From Marivita lacus (GTDB taxonomy: Bacteria; Pseudomonadota; Alphaproteobacteria; Rhodobacterales; Rhodobacteraceae), in assembly GCF_014637725.1 (NCBI RefSeq), contig NZ_BMFC01000007.1, forward strand, positions 124,001 to 188,000: DNA of 64,000 nucleotides, read 5' to 3'. Made by a program: the position numbers and the translations under genes. Below the pieces are notes generated by a model. That model made no database searches and had not been told where the DNA came from. It saw only the letters and a list, made by a program, of their open reading frames with translations. Position 1 is the stretch's first letter. Each line of letters opens with the position of its first letter. This document shows, one piece after another, positions 1 through 8,799 of this stretch.

Positions 1-327
1 CTGCCCGAAGGCATCGAGAACACGACCGAGCCAGCTTTGGTCCGGGTAGAGGTCACCATCCGCCCCGATCAAACGCACCTCGTCATCCAGCGCGACACCC
101 TCCCATGTGCCGAAGGGCAGAACGGTCGCCACACCGCGATCAACCGCGACGATCTCGCCGCGAATCCTGTCCGCCACTTTGACATGTGCGCCCATCCGCG
201 CCGCGGCACCCAGCCCCCCAACCTCGAGCTGAAGCCCCCCCAACGACAGGACCGTCCCGAAGACCTCGCTTTCGGGAATCCGGCGGGTCTGAGCCCTGAG
301 CAAGGAGAAAATCGTACGCTCGTTCAT
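1..327 (-). CDS. fliI: Flagellum-specific ATPase FliI, N-terminal part (cut by window edge)
   Basis: Reading the minus strand from the ATG at 327 gives 109 residues running off the left edge. The protein begins MNERTIFSLL and contains the beta-barrel stretch typical of FliI/F1-type ATPases, ending in SWLGRVLDAFGQ, which matches the linker before the ATPase core. FliI energises flagellar type III export at the base of the basal body. The Walker motifs lie outside the window. It is divergent from flgB across a 72-bp gap that holds one copy of the TTTTTCGCAA element. An overlapping GTG-started frame at 331 is a shadow and does not give FliI sequence. Confidence 0.85.
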   Translation of the reverse strand, partial: MNERTIFSLLRAQTRRIPESEVFGTVLSLGGLQLEVGGLGAAARMGAHVKVADRIRGEIVAVDRGVATVLPFGTWEGVALDDEVRLIGADGDLYPDQSWLGRVLDAFGQ

Positions 328-374
328 TCACGCTTCCTTTGAAGATATTTCTGTGCTTAAAGCACTGAGTATCG

Positions 375-384
375 TTTTTCGCAA
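375..384 (+). promoter_or_regulatory. Flagellar element TTTTTCGCAA, copy 1 (fliI/flgB)
   Basis: An exact TTTTTCGCAA lies in the gap between divergent fliI and flgB. It ends 15 bases before the flgB GTG start and 47 bases from the fliI start. The same element recurs upstream of most other flagellar units here. Confidence 0.65.
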
Positions 385-399
385 GAGTGAGACATCACC

Positions 400-741
400 G
401 TGAACAAGATCTCCATGTTCCAGATGGCGAGCCAGCGGCTGGAGTGGCTTTCAGCCCGCCAAAAGGTCGTCGCCGAGAATATCGCGAACGCCAACACACC
501 AAGCTACGTTGGGCGCGACGTGCAGAAGTTCGAGGATTTCCTGACAGGAAATCGCTTCGGAACCGAGTCCGTCAAGGTCGAGGATACAGCCAGTAGCTGG
601 GGCGGCAGCAAGGATGGCAATACCGTGGTTCTTGAAGAACAGACGATTCTCGCAAGCCAGATCAACGGGCAGTTCCACCTCGCCTCTCGCCTCTACAGAA
701 AAGGTCATGACCTGATTGGCCTCGCATCCGGACGGAGATGA
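400..741 (+). CDS. flgB: Flagellar proximal rod protein FlgB
   Basis: The 113-residue protein carries the N-terminal rod/hook signature ENIANANTPSY at about residues 26-36, typical of FlgB. FlgB forms the proximal rod in the periplasm after export through the flagellar type III apparatus. The GTG at 400 is chosen because it gives the canonical N-terminus MNKISMFQMA. It is the first gene of a plus-strand run flgB-flgC-fliE-fliQ-SLT-flhA-fliR-flhB. Its TGA overlaps the flgC ATG by four bases, so the two are probably translationally coupled. Its length is slightly short for the family but complete. Confidence 0.92.
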   Translation: MNKISMFQMASQRLEWLSARQKVVAENIANANTPSYVGRDVQKFEDFLTGNRFGTESVKVEDTASSWGGSKDGNTVVLEEQTILASQINGQFHLASRLYRKGHDLIGLASGRR

Positions 742-1157
742 ACACCATGGATATCCTGAGCGCACTTGGCCGCACGGCCTCTTCCGGCCTGACCGCGCAA
801 TCCCAGCGGCTGCAGATCATTGCCGAAAACATGGCGAACGCGGATTCGACGGGGTCGACCGCAGGGTCAGACCCCTATCGGCGCCGGGTTGTGACCTTTG
901 GCGACATGATCGACGACTCCTCGGGCGCATCGCTTGTGTCGGTCCGGTCTGTCATCGAGGATCAAACACCCTTCAGGATGCGCCACGATCCGTTCCACCC
1001 CGCCGCGGATGCCGAGGGCTATGTGAAGACGCCCAATGTCGATCCGCTGCTTGAACTGGCCAACATGCGCGAGGCGGCCAGATCCTATGAGGCCAACCTC
1101 AACATGATGGAAACCGGCCGAAAGATGCGCGGCCAGCTGCTTGACATGTTGGGATAA
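738..1157 (+). CDS. flgC: Flagellar rod protein FlgC
   Basis: This 139-residue protein has the rod N-terminal motif ENMANADSTGS near residue 30 and the matching C-terminal helix EAARSYEANLNMMETGRKM, both diagnostic of FlgC. It polymerises in the proximal rod with FlgB and FlgF. The start overlaps the flgB stop by four bases, and fliE follows five bases later. Order and spacing match the flgBC-fliE arrangement common in proteobacteria. Nothing in the sequence suggests damage. Confidence 0.93.
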   Translation: MNTMDILSALGRTASSGLTAQSQRLQIIAENMANADSTGSTAGSDPYRRRVVTFGDMIDDSSGASLVSVRSVIEDQTPFRMRHDPFHPAADAEGYVKTPNVDPLLELANMREAARSYEANLNMMETGRKMRGQLLDMLG

Positions 1158-1162
1158 CAGAC

Positions 1163-1486
1163 ATGATCGAAAGCACGAGCGGCTTTGTCACCGGCGCGGT
1201 TTCACGCGCTTACAAGACAAGCCAGGCCTTGCCCGCCGCCGCACCCGCCCAGAGTGAAAACGCGACGCGGCCAAGCTTTGGCGATGTGATGGAACGGACC
1301 GCGCTCCAGACACTCGAAACCGTGCGGCAGGGCGATCAGGCCGCCGTTGCCGGGCTTGCCGGTTCACTGCCCATGCAACAGGTGGTCGAGGCGACCATGG
1401 CGATGGAATCGGCGGTCAAGGTTACGGTCGCCGTGCGGGATCGGATGGTCGAAGCCTATCAGGAAATCCTGAGGATGGCGGTCTGA
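1163..1486 (+). CDS. fliE: Flagellar hook-basal body protein FliE
   Basis: The protein is 107 residues, about the usual FliE length. The C-terminal half (VVEATMAMESAVKVTVAVRD and the following MVEAYQEILRMAV) matches the conserved helical FliE domain. FliE links the MS ring to the proximal rod. It sits five bases after flgC and two before fliQ, inside the same transcription unit. The first 40 residues are Ala- and Ser-rich and poorly conserved, as expected for the family. Confidence 0.9.
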   Translation: MIESTSGFVTGAVSRAYKTSQALPAAAPAQSENATRPSFGDVMERTALQTLETVRQGDQAAVAGLAGSLPMQQVVEATMAMESAVKVTVAVRDRMVEAYQEILRMAV

Positions 1487-1487
1487 C

Positions 1488-1757
1488 ATGTCACCGGCCG
1501 ATGTCAGCGAGATCGTGGTCGAGTCGATCTGGGTGATCCTGATCGCTTCCGGCCCAACCCTGTTCGTTGCAATGGCGGTGGGCTTGGGAATTGCGCTTCT
1601 CCAGGCGCTGACCTCGGTGCAGGAGATGACGCTCACCTTCGTACCAAAGCTTGCGGCCATCTTCGTCTGCGTTGCGCTCACCTTGCCGCTGATCTACACG
1701 ACGCTCTTTGGCCTCAGCGAACGGATATTCGACCTGATCCAGTCGGGCACGATCTGA
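1488..1757 (+). CDS. fliQ: Flagellar export gate protein FliQ
   Basis: This 89-residue protein has two hydrophobic segments (about 15-38 and 52-75). It also has the FliQ-type stretch GLGIALLQALTSVQEMTLTFVPK. FliQ is a small inner-membrane component of the FliPQR export gate. Its partners are split in this window: fliR is downstream in the same operon and fliP lies at 31.8 kb next to fliN and fliG. Its last base overlaps the first base of the next gene. Confidence 0.93.
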   Translation: MSPADVSEIVVESIWVILIASGPTLFVAMAVGLGIALLQALTSVQEMTLTFVPKLAAIFVCVALTLPLIYTTLFGLSERIFDLIQSGTI

Positions 1758-2725
1758 TGCGGCGCGCGTGCCTGATCCTGGTCTTCCACCTTGCTCTGCC
1801 ATCAGCTTCGGATGCTGGCATTTTTGACGGTCTGTTCAACTTTCCGAGCAAGAGCGCCTCGGAGGCTGCGGTGGAGACCGAGATTGACCAACGTACCATG
1901 ACAACAGGGCCGGATCAGGCGATCTGCATTCAAGCGATCCGCGAGGCTGAACGCGCGCATGGCATTCCCCACGACCTGTTGATGGCTTTGGGATTGCAGG
2001 AAGCTGGCATGACCTTTCAGGGCGCACGCACGATCTGGCCCTGGTCGGTGAATGTCGAAGGACGTGGCCATCGTTTTGACACCCGCGCCGAGGCCGAAGC
2101 GTTTGTGCAAGGCCAACTGGCGCAGGGAATTCGCTCGATCGATGTCGGCTGTCTTCAGATCAATCTGCGTTGGCATCCTGACGCCTTTCCAACTCCCGGC
2201 GCAGGGTTTGAACCTGCCCTGAATGCCGACTACGCCGCGCGTTTCCTGGGCGATCTCAAGACGCAGACCGGCGATTGGTGGCAGGCGGCCGGCCATTATC
2301 ATTCTGCCACGCCGGAGCGAAAGGCGATCTACCTCGCAGGTCTGTCTCGGCACGTCGCGGCGCTCGAGAAAGGTAGCGTGAAGCTTGATGCGCTGGCCGG
2401 GCAGATGCGCGCCACGCCACTGTCCCCGAACATTCCCAGGACCACCAACAAAACAGCAGGCGTAAGCGTTGCAGCAATGGCGCCGCGGCGGATGCGCCCG
2501 CTGAAAGCACAGATCCGGCACGTGCAACCTCGGGACCCGAGCTATGTGCGGGTTCTGGAGCCACTTCCGACCTTGGTCTCGAACCGAGATGCCTCCCCCA
2601 CGCCTGCCGAGCAACAGATCAGTGCCGGGTGGTCAGCAACGCTGTCGGACGACCTCGGCGGTGCTGCATCGCTATTCGGCGGTGCGGCGCGCCCTCTGTT
2701 CTCATCTTCTCCACCGGCGAACTGA
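1757..2725 (+). CDS. Lytic transglycosylase-like SLT protein
   Basis: The 322-residue protein has an N-terminal hydrophobic signal-like segment (about 1-20), then an SLT-type domain at about 50-200. LMALGLQEAG supplies the likely catalytic Glu, IDVGCLQIN corresponds to the GxMQIN motif, and AAGHYHSATP corresponds to the AxxYNxG motif. The C-terminal third is low complexity and Pro/Ala-rich. Such enzymes cut peptidoglycan locally so that the rod can pass. FlgJ in this cluster (7371-7658) has only the rod-binding part, so this neighbour probably provides the hydrolase activity (inference). It is tightly packed between fliQ and flhA. Confidence 0.8.
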   Translation: MRRACLILVFHLALPSASDAGIFDGLFNFPSKSASEAAVETEIDQRTMTTGPDQAICIQAIREAERAHGIPHDLLMALGLQEAGMTFQGARTIWPWSVNVEGRGHRFDTRAEAEAFVQGQLAQGIRSIDVGCLQINLRWHPDAFPTPGAGFEPALNADYAARFLGDLKTQTGDWWQAAGHYHSATPERKAIYLAGLSRHVAALEKGSVKLDALAGQMRATPLSPNIPRTTNKTAGVSVAAMAPRRMRPLKAQIRHVQPRDPSYVRVLEPLPTLVSNRDASPTPAEQQISAGWSATLSDDLGGAASLFGGAARPLFSSSPPAN

Positions 2726-2728
2726 TCC

Positions 2729-4831
2729 ATGACCCGCACAGTCCGACAGAAGTCGTCTCTGCCCCTCGACATGGTCCTCGACTTTGTCGCACCGCTTCTG
2801 CGCAACCGCGACGTGTCATTCGCGGTGGGCATCTCGGTGATCCTCGCGGTGCTCTTTGTGCCGCTGCCCTCGGTCCTGCTCGACCTCGGGCTGGCGCTGT
2901 CCATCGCGCTGTCGATCCTCGTGTTGATGGTGGCGCTATGGGTGAACAAACCCCTTGAATTCAGCAGCTTTCCGACGCTGCTTCTGGTGGTGACCATGCT
3001 CCGGCTGGCGCTGAACGTGGCATCGTCCCGGCTGATCCTGTCGGAAGGGCAATCAGGAACCGATGCGGCAGGGCATGTCATCGAAGGCATCGCAAGCTTT
3101 GTCGTGGGCGGCGATTTCGTGATCGGCGCGGTCATTTTTTGCATCCTGATCGTCATCAACTTCATGGTGATCACCAAAGGCTCCAGCCGGATCGCAGAGG
3201 TCTCCGCGCGGTTCTCGCTTGATGCGATGCCGGGCAAACAGATGGCGATTGACGCCGACCTCGGCGCGGGTGTCATCGACGAAGACGAAGCCCGGCGGCG
3301 GCGCAAGGAAGTCGAAGGCGAGAGCAACTTCTTCGGTGCCATGGACGGCGCGGCAAAGTTCGTCCGCGGTGATGCGGTGGCGGGCATCATCATCACGATA
3401 GTCAACATCCTTGGCGGTGTTCTGATCGGTATCCTGCGCCACGACATGCCCATCGGCGAGGCGATGCACAACTTCACCGTCCTGACCATCGGTGACGGGC
3501 TGGTCACCCAAATCCCGGCGCTCATCGTCTCCATCGCCGCGGGCATGATCGTGACGAAGGGCTCCAATGAAGGCATGGCAAGCGAGGCGGTGACCGCACA
3601 GCTTGGTGCAAGTCCGAAAGCCCTGCATCTTGCGGCGGTGCTGGTTGGGGGTCTTGGTCTGCTTCCGGGCTTCCCGCACCTGATGTTCCTGACGCTCGCA
3701 GGTGGCCTCGCACTGATCGGGTTCACGGTTCAACGCAACATCGACCGTCAACGCGCGGACGAGGAGGCCGAGGCCCGCCGTCCGCAAACCGAAAACGCCG
3801 AGGATCAGGCCGATCCGCTCAGGATCGACGCCATCTGCCTCGATCTTGGAACAGCGCTCATGGTGCTGGTCAACGACATCGACGCCTCGCTGCCCGGCAA
3901 GGTGCGCAGCCTGCGCAACTTCTTCATGACGGAGTACGGTTTCATACTGCCACCCGTACGGATCAAGGATGACGCGCGGCTCAAACCCCATGGCTACCGC
4001 ATCAGCATCCAGGGTCTCGATGTTGCCACTGACGAACTGCGTCCTGGCGGGCGTCTGCTCATTGATCCAAGCGATGCGGCCACCTCCATTCCGGGCGAAC
4101 GGGTCCGGGAGCCGACCTTCGGCCTCAACGCGGTCTGGATCGATGCGTCCGTCGAGCACGAGGCAGAAGCGGCCGGATTTACCGTGGTCGACCCCGAAAG
4201 CGTGGCCATCACCCATATGACCGAGGTCATAAGAGAGCATCTTCCCGACCTTCTGACATTCGGGGCCACACAGGACCTGATCAAGCGGCTGGATCGGGAC
4301 TACCAGAAGCTGGTCAGCGAAATTCCGAACCAATCCCCGGTGATCCTGCTGCAGCATGTGCTGCAGAACCTGCTGGCCGAGCGTCTCTCCATCCGCAATC
4401 TTCCGATGATCGTCGAAGCGGTGGTCGAGGTTGCCGCGGTCACCAAGAACGTCACGCTGATCGGCGAACATGTCCGCCGACGGCTGGCCGTGCAGATCTG
4501 CCATGGCCTCGAGGATACCGAAGGGTACGTGCCTGTGATCGTGCTCGGCCCCAAGTGGGACACCGAGTTTGCAGCAAACATCCGGACGCAAGGCGACGAG
4601 ACCATCTGCACGATGTCGCCTGCCAAGGTGCAGGAATTCATCCTCGCGGCACGGGTAGAAATCCAGAAATTCGCAACCCGCGACGAATGGCCGGGGCTTC
4701 TGGTAAACCCCGATATCCGGCCCATCGTGCGCTCCATGCTGGAGCGGGTCAGCGGTCAGACGCAGGTCCTCTCACACTCTGAAGTGCATCGCAAAGCTCG
4801 CCTCAAGACCGTCGCCACGATCGGGACGTGA
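2729..4831 (+). CDS. flhA: Flagellar export protein FlhA
   Basis: The 700-residue length is typical of FlhA. The N-terminal half has about eight hydrophobic segments, and the FHIPEP-family signature region reads DAMPGKQMAIDADL, followed by the charged DEDEARRRRKEVEGES loop. The C-terminal cytosolic domain (about 350-700) is the docking platform for chaperone-substrate complexes. FlhA forms the nonameric ring of the flagellar export gate in the MS-ring pore. It starts three bases after the SLT gene and fliR follows within four bases. A 394-residue and a 512-residue reading on the opposite strand are GC-driven shadows. Confidence 0.96.
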   Translation: MTRTVRQKSSLPLDMVLDFVAPLLRNRDVSFAVGISVILAVLFVPLPSVLLDLGLALSIALSILVLMVALWVNKPLEFSSFPTLLLVVTMLRLALNVASSRLILSEGQSGTDAAGHVIEGIASFVVGGDFVIGAVIFCILIVINFMVITKGSSRIAEVSARFSLDAMPGKQMAIDADLGAGVIDEDEARRRRKEVEGESNFFGAMDGAAKFVRGDAVAGIIITIVNILGGVLIGILRHDMPIGEAMHNFTVLTIGDGLVTQIPALIVSIAAGMIVTKGSNEGMASEAVTAQLGASPKALHLAAVLVGGLGLLPGFPHLMFLTLAGGLALIGFTVQRNIDRQRADEEAEARRPQTENAEDQADPLRIDAICLDLGTALMVLVNDIDASLPGKVRSLRNFFMTEYGFILPPVRIKDDARLKPHGYRISIQGLDVATDELRPGGRLLIDPSDAATSIPGERVREPTFGLNAVWIDASVEHEAEAAGFTVVDPESVAITHMTEVIREHLPDLLTFGATQDLIKRLDRDYQKLVSEIPNQSPVILLQHVLQNLLAERLSIRNLPMIVEAVVEVAAVTKNVTLIGEHVRRRLAVQICHGLEDTEGYVPVIVLGPKWDTEFAANIRTQGDETICTMSPAKVQEFILAARVEIQKFATRDEWPGLLVNPDIRPIVRSMLERVSGQTQVLSHSEVHRKARLKTVATIGT

Positions 4832-4834
4832 CAG

Positions 4835-5596
4835 GTGGACCCGAGCCTCGCCCCCGAGATCGTCAACAGCTGGATTCAGCTTGCCGCTGTCGCCTTCGCG
4901 CGCGTCGGAACGGCCATACTCCTTTTGCCCGGCTTTGGCGAAGCGCAGATTCCGCCACGGATCCGCATCGCCCTTGGCCTTGTGCTGACACTGTCGCTTC
5001 TGCCGATCCTGCCTCTCCCCGAGCCTCCGCAGCAGGTGACTGCGTTCGCGCTCCTGATTGGCGCTGAAGCCGCAATCGGGATCTTCATCGGTGCCGGCGC
5101 GCGCATCCTCATCGCCGCGCTTCACCTGCTGGGCGCGCTCGTGGGCATGGTCTCGGGTCTCAGCAATGCGTTCGCTCCCAGCCAGGCCAATACCGAAGGC
5201 GCCACGGCGCTCGCGGCGCTCCTGTCGGTGGCAGCCATCGCGATGATCTTTGCGACCGACCTGCACCATTTGATGATCTCCGCGATCCTGAGGTCCTACG
5301 CGATCCTGCCGCCCGGACGGCTGCCCGTCGGCGACATGACAGACCAGATCGCCCGGCTGGGCGCGGGCGCGTTCCACATTGCGACCAGCATGGCGACGCC
5401 GTTTCTTGTTATTGCAGTGGTTCTCAACCTCGCGCTTGGCCTCGCGAACCGGATCATGCCGACCATGCAGGTCTTCTTCGTGGCCGCCCCCGGCCTCATC
5501 CTCGCTGGCCTGACGATCTTCGTCATCACTCTGCCCGCCGTGCTGGATCACATGATGGTGGTCCTGTCCGACTGGCTCCTCGCACTGAGCATGTAA
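4835..5596 (+). CDS. fliR: Flagellar export gate protein FliR
   Basis: The 253-residue membrane protein has about six hydrophobic segments, and the family pattern FARVGTAILLLPGFGEAQIPPRIRI near the start. FliR assembles with FliP and FliQ into the export gate. The GTG at 4835, three bases after the flhA stop, gives MDPSLAPEIVNSW, a normal FliR N-terminus. flhB begins three bases after its stop, so flhA-fliR-flhB form one tight operon. Confidence 0.94.
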   Translation: MDPSLAPEIVNSWIQLAAVAFARVGTAILLLPGFGEAQIPPRIRIALGLVLTLSLLPILPLPEPPQQVTAFALLIGAEAAIGIFIGAGARILIAALHLLGALVGMVSGLSNAFAPSQANTEGATALAALLSVAAIAMIFATDLHHLMISAILRSYAILPPGRLPVGDMTDQIARLGAGAFHIATSMATPFLVIAVVLNLALGLANRIMPTMQVFFVAAPGLILAGLTIFVITLPAVLDHMMVVLSDWLLALSM

Positions 5597-5599
5597 ACG

Positions 5600-6739
5600 A
5601 TGTCCGAAAATGATGACGACAGCTCCAAGACCGAAGCGCCATCCGACCGGAAACTCCGCAAGGCGCGCGACAAGGGAGATGTCCCGATCAGCCGCGATGT
5701 CGGGCACCTCATGGGCTTCGCCGGACTGCTTGGCATCGTGTTCCTGCTGTCGATCGGGCCGGGTCTCAAGGCGACGCAGGCGCTTGGCGAACTTTTGACA
5801 CAGGCAACGATGATCGAGATCGGCAGCGGGGAAGCGGGCATCGGCGATCTGGGAGGCCTGATCCTCGATCCGCTGCGGCCAGCGGCTCTGATGACGGCCG
5901 GGGCGCTGGGTGTCCTCGGTCTGTGCGGGCTTCTGGCCGGTCTCCTGCAAGGCCCGTTCGCTGTCTCGGGCGAAAGGATCCAGCCGAAGCCTGACAAGAT
6001 CTCACCGATGAAGGGCGCGAAGAAACTGGCCTCCGCCGAGCATCTTGTCGAATTCTTCAAGAGCCTTCTCAAGCTGATGATGATTGGTGCGGTGGGATTT
6101 TATGTCGTCTGGTCGATGATGCAGGCGCTGCTGCCGGGTGCTGTGGCCGGACCTGAGTGGATTCCGGGCATGCTTGCCACCAGCACGCTGCGGATGCTTG
6201 GCCTCATCTGCGCCTTGATGGTGCCGGTCGTGATCTTTGACCTGCTGTGGAAGCGGTACAGCCACAACAAGAAGCAGCGCATGACCATCAAGGAGGTACG
6301 CGACGAGCACAAGGAGACCGAGGGCGATCCGCAGATTGCAGCGCGGCGCATGCAGATCCGCCGCCAGCGCAGTCAACAACGGATTTCGCAAGCCGTTCCG
6401 ACGGCGACACTCGTGATCGCCAACCCCACACATTATGCCGTTGCACTGCGGTATGTGCGCGGCGTCGATCTCGCGCCGGTCTGCGTTGCGAAAGGAACCG
6501 ATCTCGTGGCAGCGCGCATTCGCCAGTTGGCGCATGACAGTGAGGTTCCGGTGATCGAAAGCCCGGATCTGGCCCGTGCGTTGCACGCGACGACGGAGGT
6601 GGGGCACACCATCCCCGAACGGCACTGGCAGGCGGTTGCACAACTCGTGAACTATGTTCTCGACCTGCGTCGGCGTATTCGGCGCAAGCCCCCCGAGGGG
6701 GCGCGGCTGCGCCAACCGGAGGACGAAGATACGGTCTAG
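5600..6739 (+). CDS. flhB: Flagellar export switch protein FlhB
   Basis: The 379-residue protein has four membrane segments in the first 220 residues. A charged linker follows, then the cytosolic domain with the self-cleavage motif NPTH at residues 275-278. The N-terminus SSKTEAPSDRKLRKARDKGDVP is typical of FlhB. Cleavage at NPTH switches export specificity from rod/hook to filament substrates. FliK, the ruler that triggers this, is encoded at 18.9 kb. It is the last gene of the plus-strand operon and converges on the FlgN-like gene across about 120 bp, where I see no strong terminator. Confidence 0.95.
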   Translation: MSENDDDSSKTEAPSDRKLRKARDKGDVPISRDVGHLMGFAGLLGIVFLLSIGPGLKATQALGELLTQATMIEIGSGEAGIGDLGGLILDPLRPAALMTAGALGVLGLCGLLAGLLQGPFAVSGERIQPKPDKISPMKGAKKLASAEHLVEFFKSLLKLMMIGAVGFYVVWSMMQALLPGAVAGPEWIPGMLATSTLRMLGLICALMVPVVIFDLLWKRYSHNKKQRMTIKEVRDEHKETEGDPQIAARRMQIRRQRSQQRISQAVPTATLVIANPTHYAVALRYVRGVDLAPVCVAKGTDLVAARIRQLAHDSEVPVIESPDLARALHATTEVGHTIPERHWQAVAQLVNYVLDLRRRIRRKPPEGARLRQPEDEDTV

Positions 6740-6861
6740 ATCCGTCAATGCGCGCTGAGAGCCTGCACCGTGAACGGCTGATGCGTCTGCAGTTCCAGCA
6801 AGATATCGAGCCGGAATCGCCCTGCATGACCGAGGCGTTGGTTATCAATGCTGCCTTGAGA

Positions 6862-7374
6862 TCAGAGCGTCTTTTTCGTGCCCGCAGACCCACGACCCGC
6901 TTCGTCGCGCAACTGCCCGGTCTTGTCGTACAGACCCCGAAGGCTCTCGCGGCTTCGCGTCCGCTCCACCTCGAGAAGGATCGCCTGCGAGGCCTCTGCC
7001 ATGCCCTTGAGCAGTCGCCCGTTCACCTGCAACTGCTCGGCCAGCGCGCGGATCAGCTCCCGAAGGGTGCCGGTGGCGTCAGAGCCATCGCGCAGGAACG
7101 GTTCGATCACTGGCTGGCGCAGTTCGAGCGCCTTCAGAAGATGCGCCTTGTCTTCGTAGAAGCCCGCCACCGCGCCGATGTCACCGGCAACCAGCGCTTC
7201 ATTCTCGGAAGTAAGAAGCGTGAGCGTTCGGGACAGGATTTCCTCGAAGCTCTCGATATTGCCGCGATCCTCGGCTGTCATCGCCGGATCGCCTTCCTCG
7301 GTCTCGGTCTGGCGGCGCTCGCGCAGACGCATCGCCAAGCGCGACAGCATCGCGGGTGGGCGAACCAGCGTCAC
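6862..7374 (-). CDS. FlgN-like flagellar chaperone candidate
   Basis: The predicted protein is 170 residues, mostly helical and charged. A heptad-like stretch from ESFEEILSRTLTLLTSENEALVAGD to about residue 140 resembles FlgN, the export chaperone of hook-associated proteins FlgK and FlgL. Both clients are encoded just upstream in this minus-strand block. The GTG start at 7374 overlaps the flgJ stop by four bases, giving translational coupling. An internal ATG 31 codons in would also give a FlgN-sized protein. The FlgN assignment rests on size, helical character and position, not on a strong motif. Confidence 0.6.
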   Translation of the reverse strand: MTLVRPPAMLSRLAMRLRERRQTETEEGDPAMTAEDRGNIESFEEILSRTLTLLTSENEALVAGDIGAVAGFYEDKAHLLKALELRQPVIEPFLRDGSDATGTLRELIRALAEQLQVNGRLLKGMAEASQAILLEVERTRSRESLRGLYDKTGQLRDEAGRGSAGTKKTL

Positions 7375-7658
7375 CGGCGGTAGGCCTCGAGCTGCGCCTC
7401 GACGCTCCGGGCCAGACCCACACCGCCGCTCCGGACGATCTCCTTGGCAATCTCAGCGCCCATGAGGCTCACGAACATCTGCTCACCGGAACCGCCCCCC
7501 ATCGTCTTTGGCCGGGCGGACTCCAACATGCCTTCGAGCATGGTTGCAAGGAAGACCGCTTCGAACTCTTCGGCAAGCTTGGCGCTCTGACCATCAGAGA
7601 GAGGGGCACTGCCCGCATCGGGCATCGTCATCACGGGCAAGGAGCGCAACGGGTCCAT
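7371..7658 (-). CDS. flgJ: Rod-binding protein FlgJ (rod domain only)
   Basis: The 95-residue protein matches the N-terminal rod-binding domain of FlgJ: LAEEFEAVFLATMLEGML followed by EQMFVSLMGAEIAKEI. The C-terminal muramidase domain of enterobacterial FlgJ is missing, which is usual in alphaproteobacteria. The protein probably caps the growing rod in the periplasm. Hydrolase activity may come from the SLT protein at 1757-2725. It overlaps flgI by one base at its start and the FlgN-like gene by four bases at its end. Confidence 0.88.
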   Translation of the reverse strand: MDPLRSLPVMTMPDAGSAPLSDGQSAKLAEEFEAVFLATMLEGMLESARPKTMGGGSGEQMFVSLMGAEIAKEIVRSGGVGLARSVEAQLEAYRR

Positions 7659-8752
7659 CAGATCACCTTCAGGTCTGCATGCAGCGCACCCGCCGCCTTG
7701 ATCGCCTGCAGGATCGAGATGATTTCGCGGGCGCTCACACCAATCGCGTTCAACCCGTCCACAAGCTCTTGCAGGCTGACTTGCCCTCCCACGACGGCAA
7801 AACCGGACTCGCGCTGCATCACCGCGATATCAGTCTGCGGGATGATCACTGTCTCGCCAATGGAAAACGGCTCGGGCTGGCTGACGCTGGCGCTCTCGCT
7901 GATACTGACCGTCAAGCCGCCCTGGCTGATCGCCACCTCGTCGATCCGGACATCGGCACCGATCACGATGGTGCCCGACTTCGAATCCACCACGACCCGC
8001 GCGCTCGCGGCCGGGCTGACCATCAGGTTCTCGATCTGCGCCAACACATCCGGCATGCGCGACTTTTCCGAGAACGCGATTTCGACGGTTCCAGGATCGA
8101 GCATCTGCGCCGAGGCGGGAAGCGACGCTTCATTGATCACGGTGGCGATCCGGTACGCCGTGGTGAGATCGGGGTTGCGCAGCGCGAGGCGGATCGACCC
8201 GAGCGAGGACAGCGCAAAATCAATCTCACGCTCGACGATCGCTCCGTTGTCGATCCGCGCAACGGTGGGCACACCCGAAACGATCTGCGCCGCCGCGCCT
8301 TCCGCGGCAAAGCCTCCGACCGCAAGCGGGCCCTGGCCGACAGCGTAAACCTCGCCATCCGCGCCAACAAGCGGCGTCACGATGAGGACGCCGCCGTGCA
8401 GAGACCGGGCATCACCAAGCGACGAGACGACGATGTCCACTGGCATGCCGCGACGCGCGAAGGGCGGCAGGTCCGCCGTGACCATCACTGCAGCGGTGTT
8501 CCGCGTGCGCAGTTCCTCGTCCGAAAGGTTGCCGACGCCGAGGCGGCCCAGCATCCCTTCGATCGAGCTTCGGGTAAATGGCGAGTTTCGCAGCGAATCC
8601 CCCGAGCCATCCAGACCAACCACGAGACCGTAGCCAACCAACTGGTTGGCCCGCACGCCCTCGAAAGTGACGATGTCCTTGATGCGCACCTCCGCCGTCG
8701 CGAACCCCGCGCCCAGAATGAATGCAATCGTGAGAAGAAGCCGCCCGACCAT
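7658..8752 (-). CDS. flgI: Flagellar P-ring protein FlgI
   Basis: FlgI forms the P ring in the peptidoglycan layer around the rod. The conserved core IKDIVTFEGVRANQLVGYGLVVGLDGSGD begins shortly after a signal peptide. I place the start at the ATG at 8752 because it gives a clean signal peptide (MVGRLLLTIAFILGAGFATA) and a 364-residue protein. The open frame extends to a TTG at 8809, but those bases coincide with a TTGCGAAAAA element, which argues that the extension is regulatory DNA. flgJ follows directly. Confidence 0.93.
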   Translation of the reverse strand: MVGRLLLTIAFILGAGFATAEVRIKDIVTFEGVRANQLVGYGLVVGLDGSGDSLRNSPFTRSSIEGMLGRLGVGNLSDEELRTRNTAAVMVTADLPPFARRGMPVDIVVSSLGDARSLHGGVLIVTPLVGADGEVYAVGQGPLAVGGFAAEGAAAQIVSGVPTVARIDNGAIVEREIDFALSSLGSIRLALRNPDLTTAYRIATVINEASLPASAQMLDPGTVEIAFSEKSRMPDVLAQIENLMVSPAASARVVVDSKSGTIVIGADVRIDEVAISQGGLTVSISESASVSQPEPFSIGETVIIPQTDIAVMQRESGFAVVGGQVSLQELVDGLNAIGVSAREIISILQAIKAAGALHADLKVI

Positions 8753-8799
8753 GTGCCTGAAATCCCGAACCTGTCCCTGCTCCATCACAGGAAATTTCA

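Noticed and set aside
2542-4591. Long minus-strand open frames (394 and 512 codons) opposite the SLT gene and flhA
   Set aside because: They lie opposite confidently recognised genes, have Arg/Ser- or Asp/His-rich unnatural composition, and match no family; this is typical of high-GC antisense frames.
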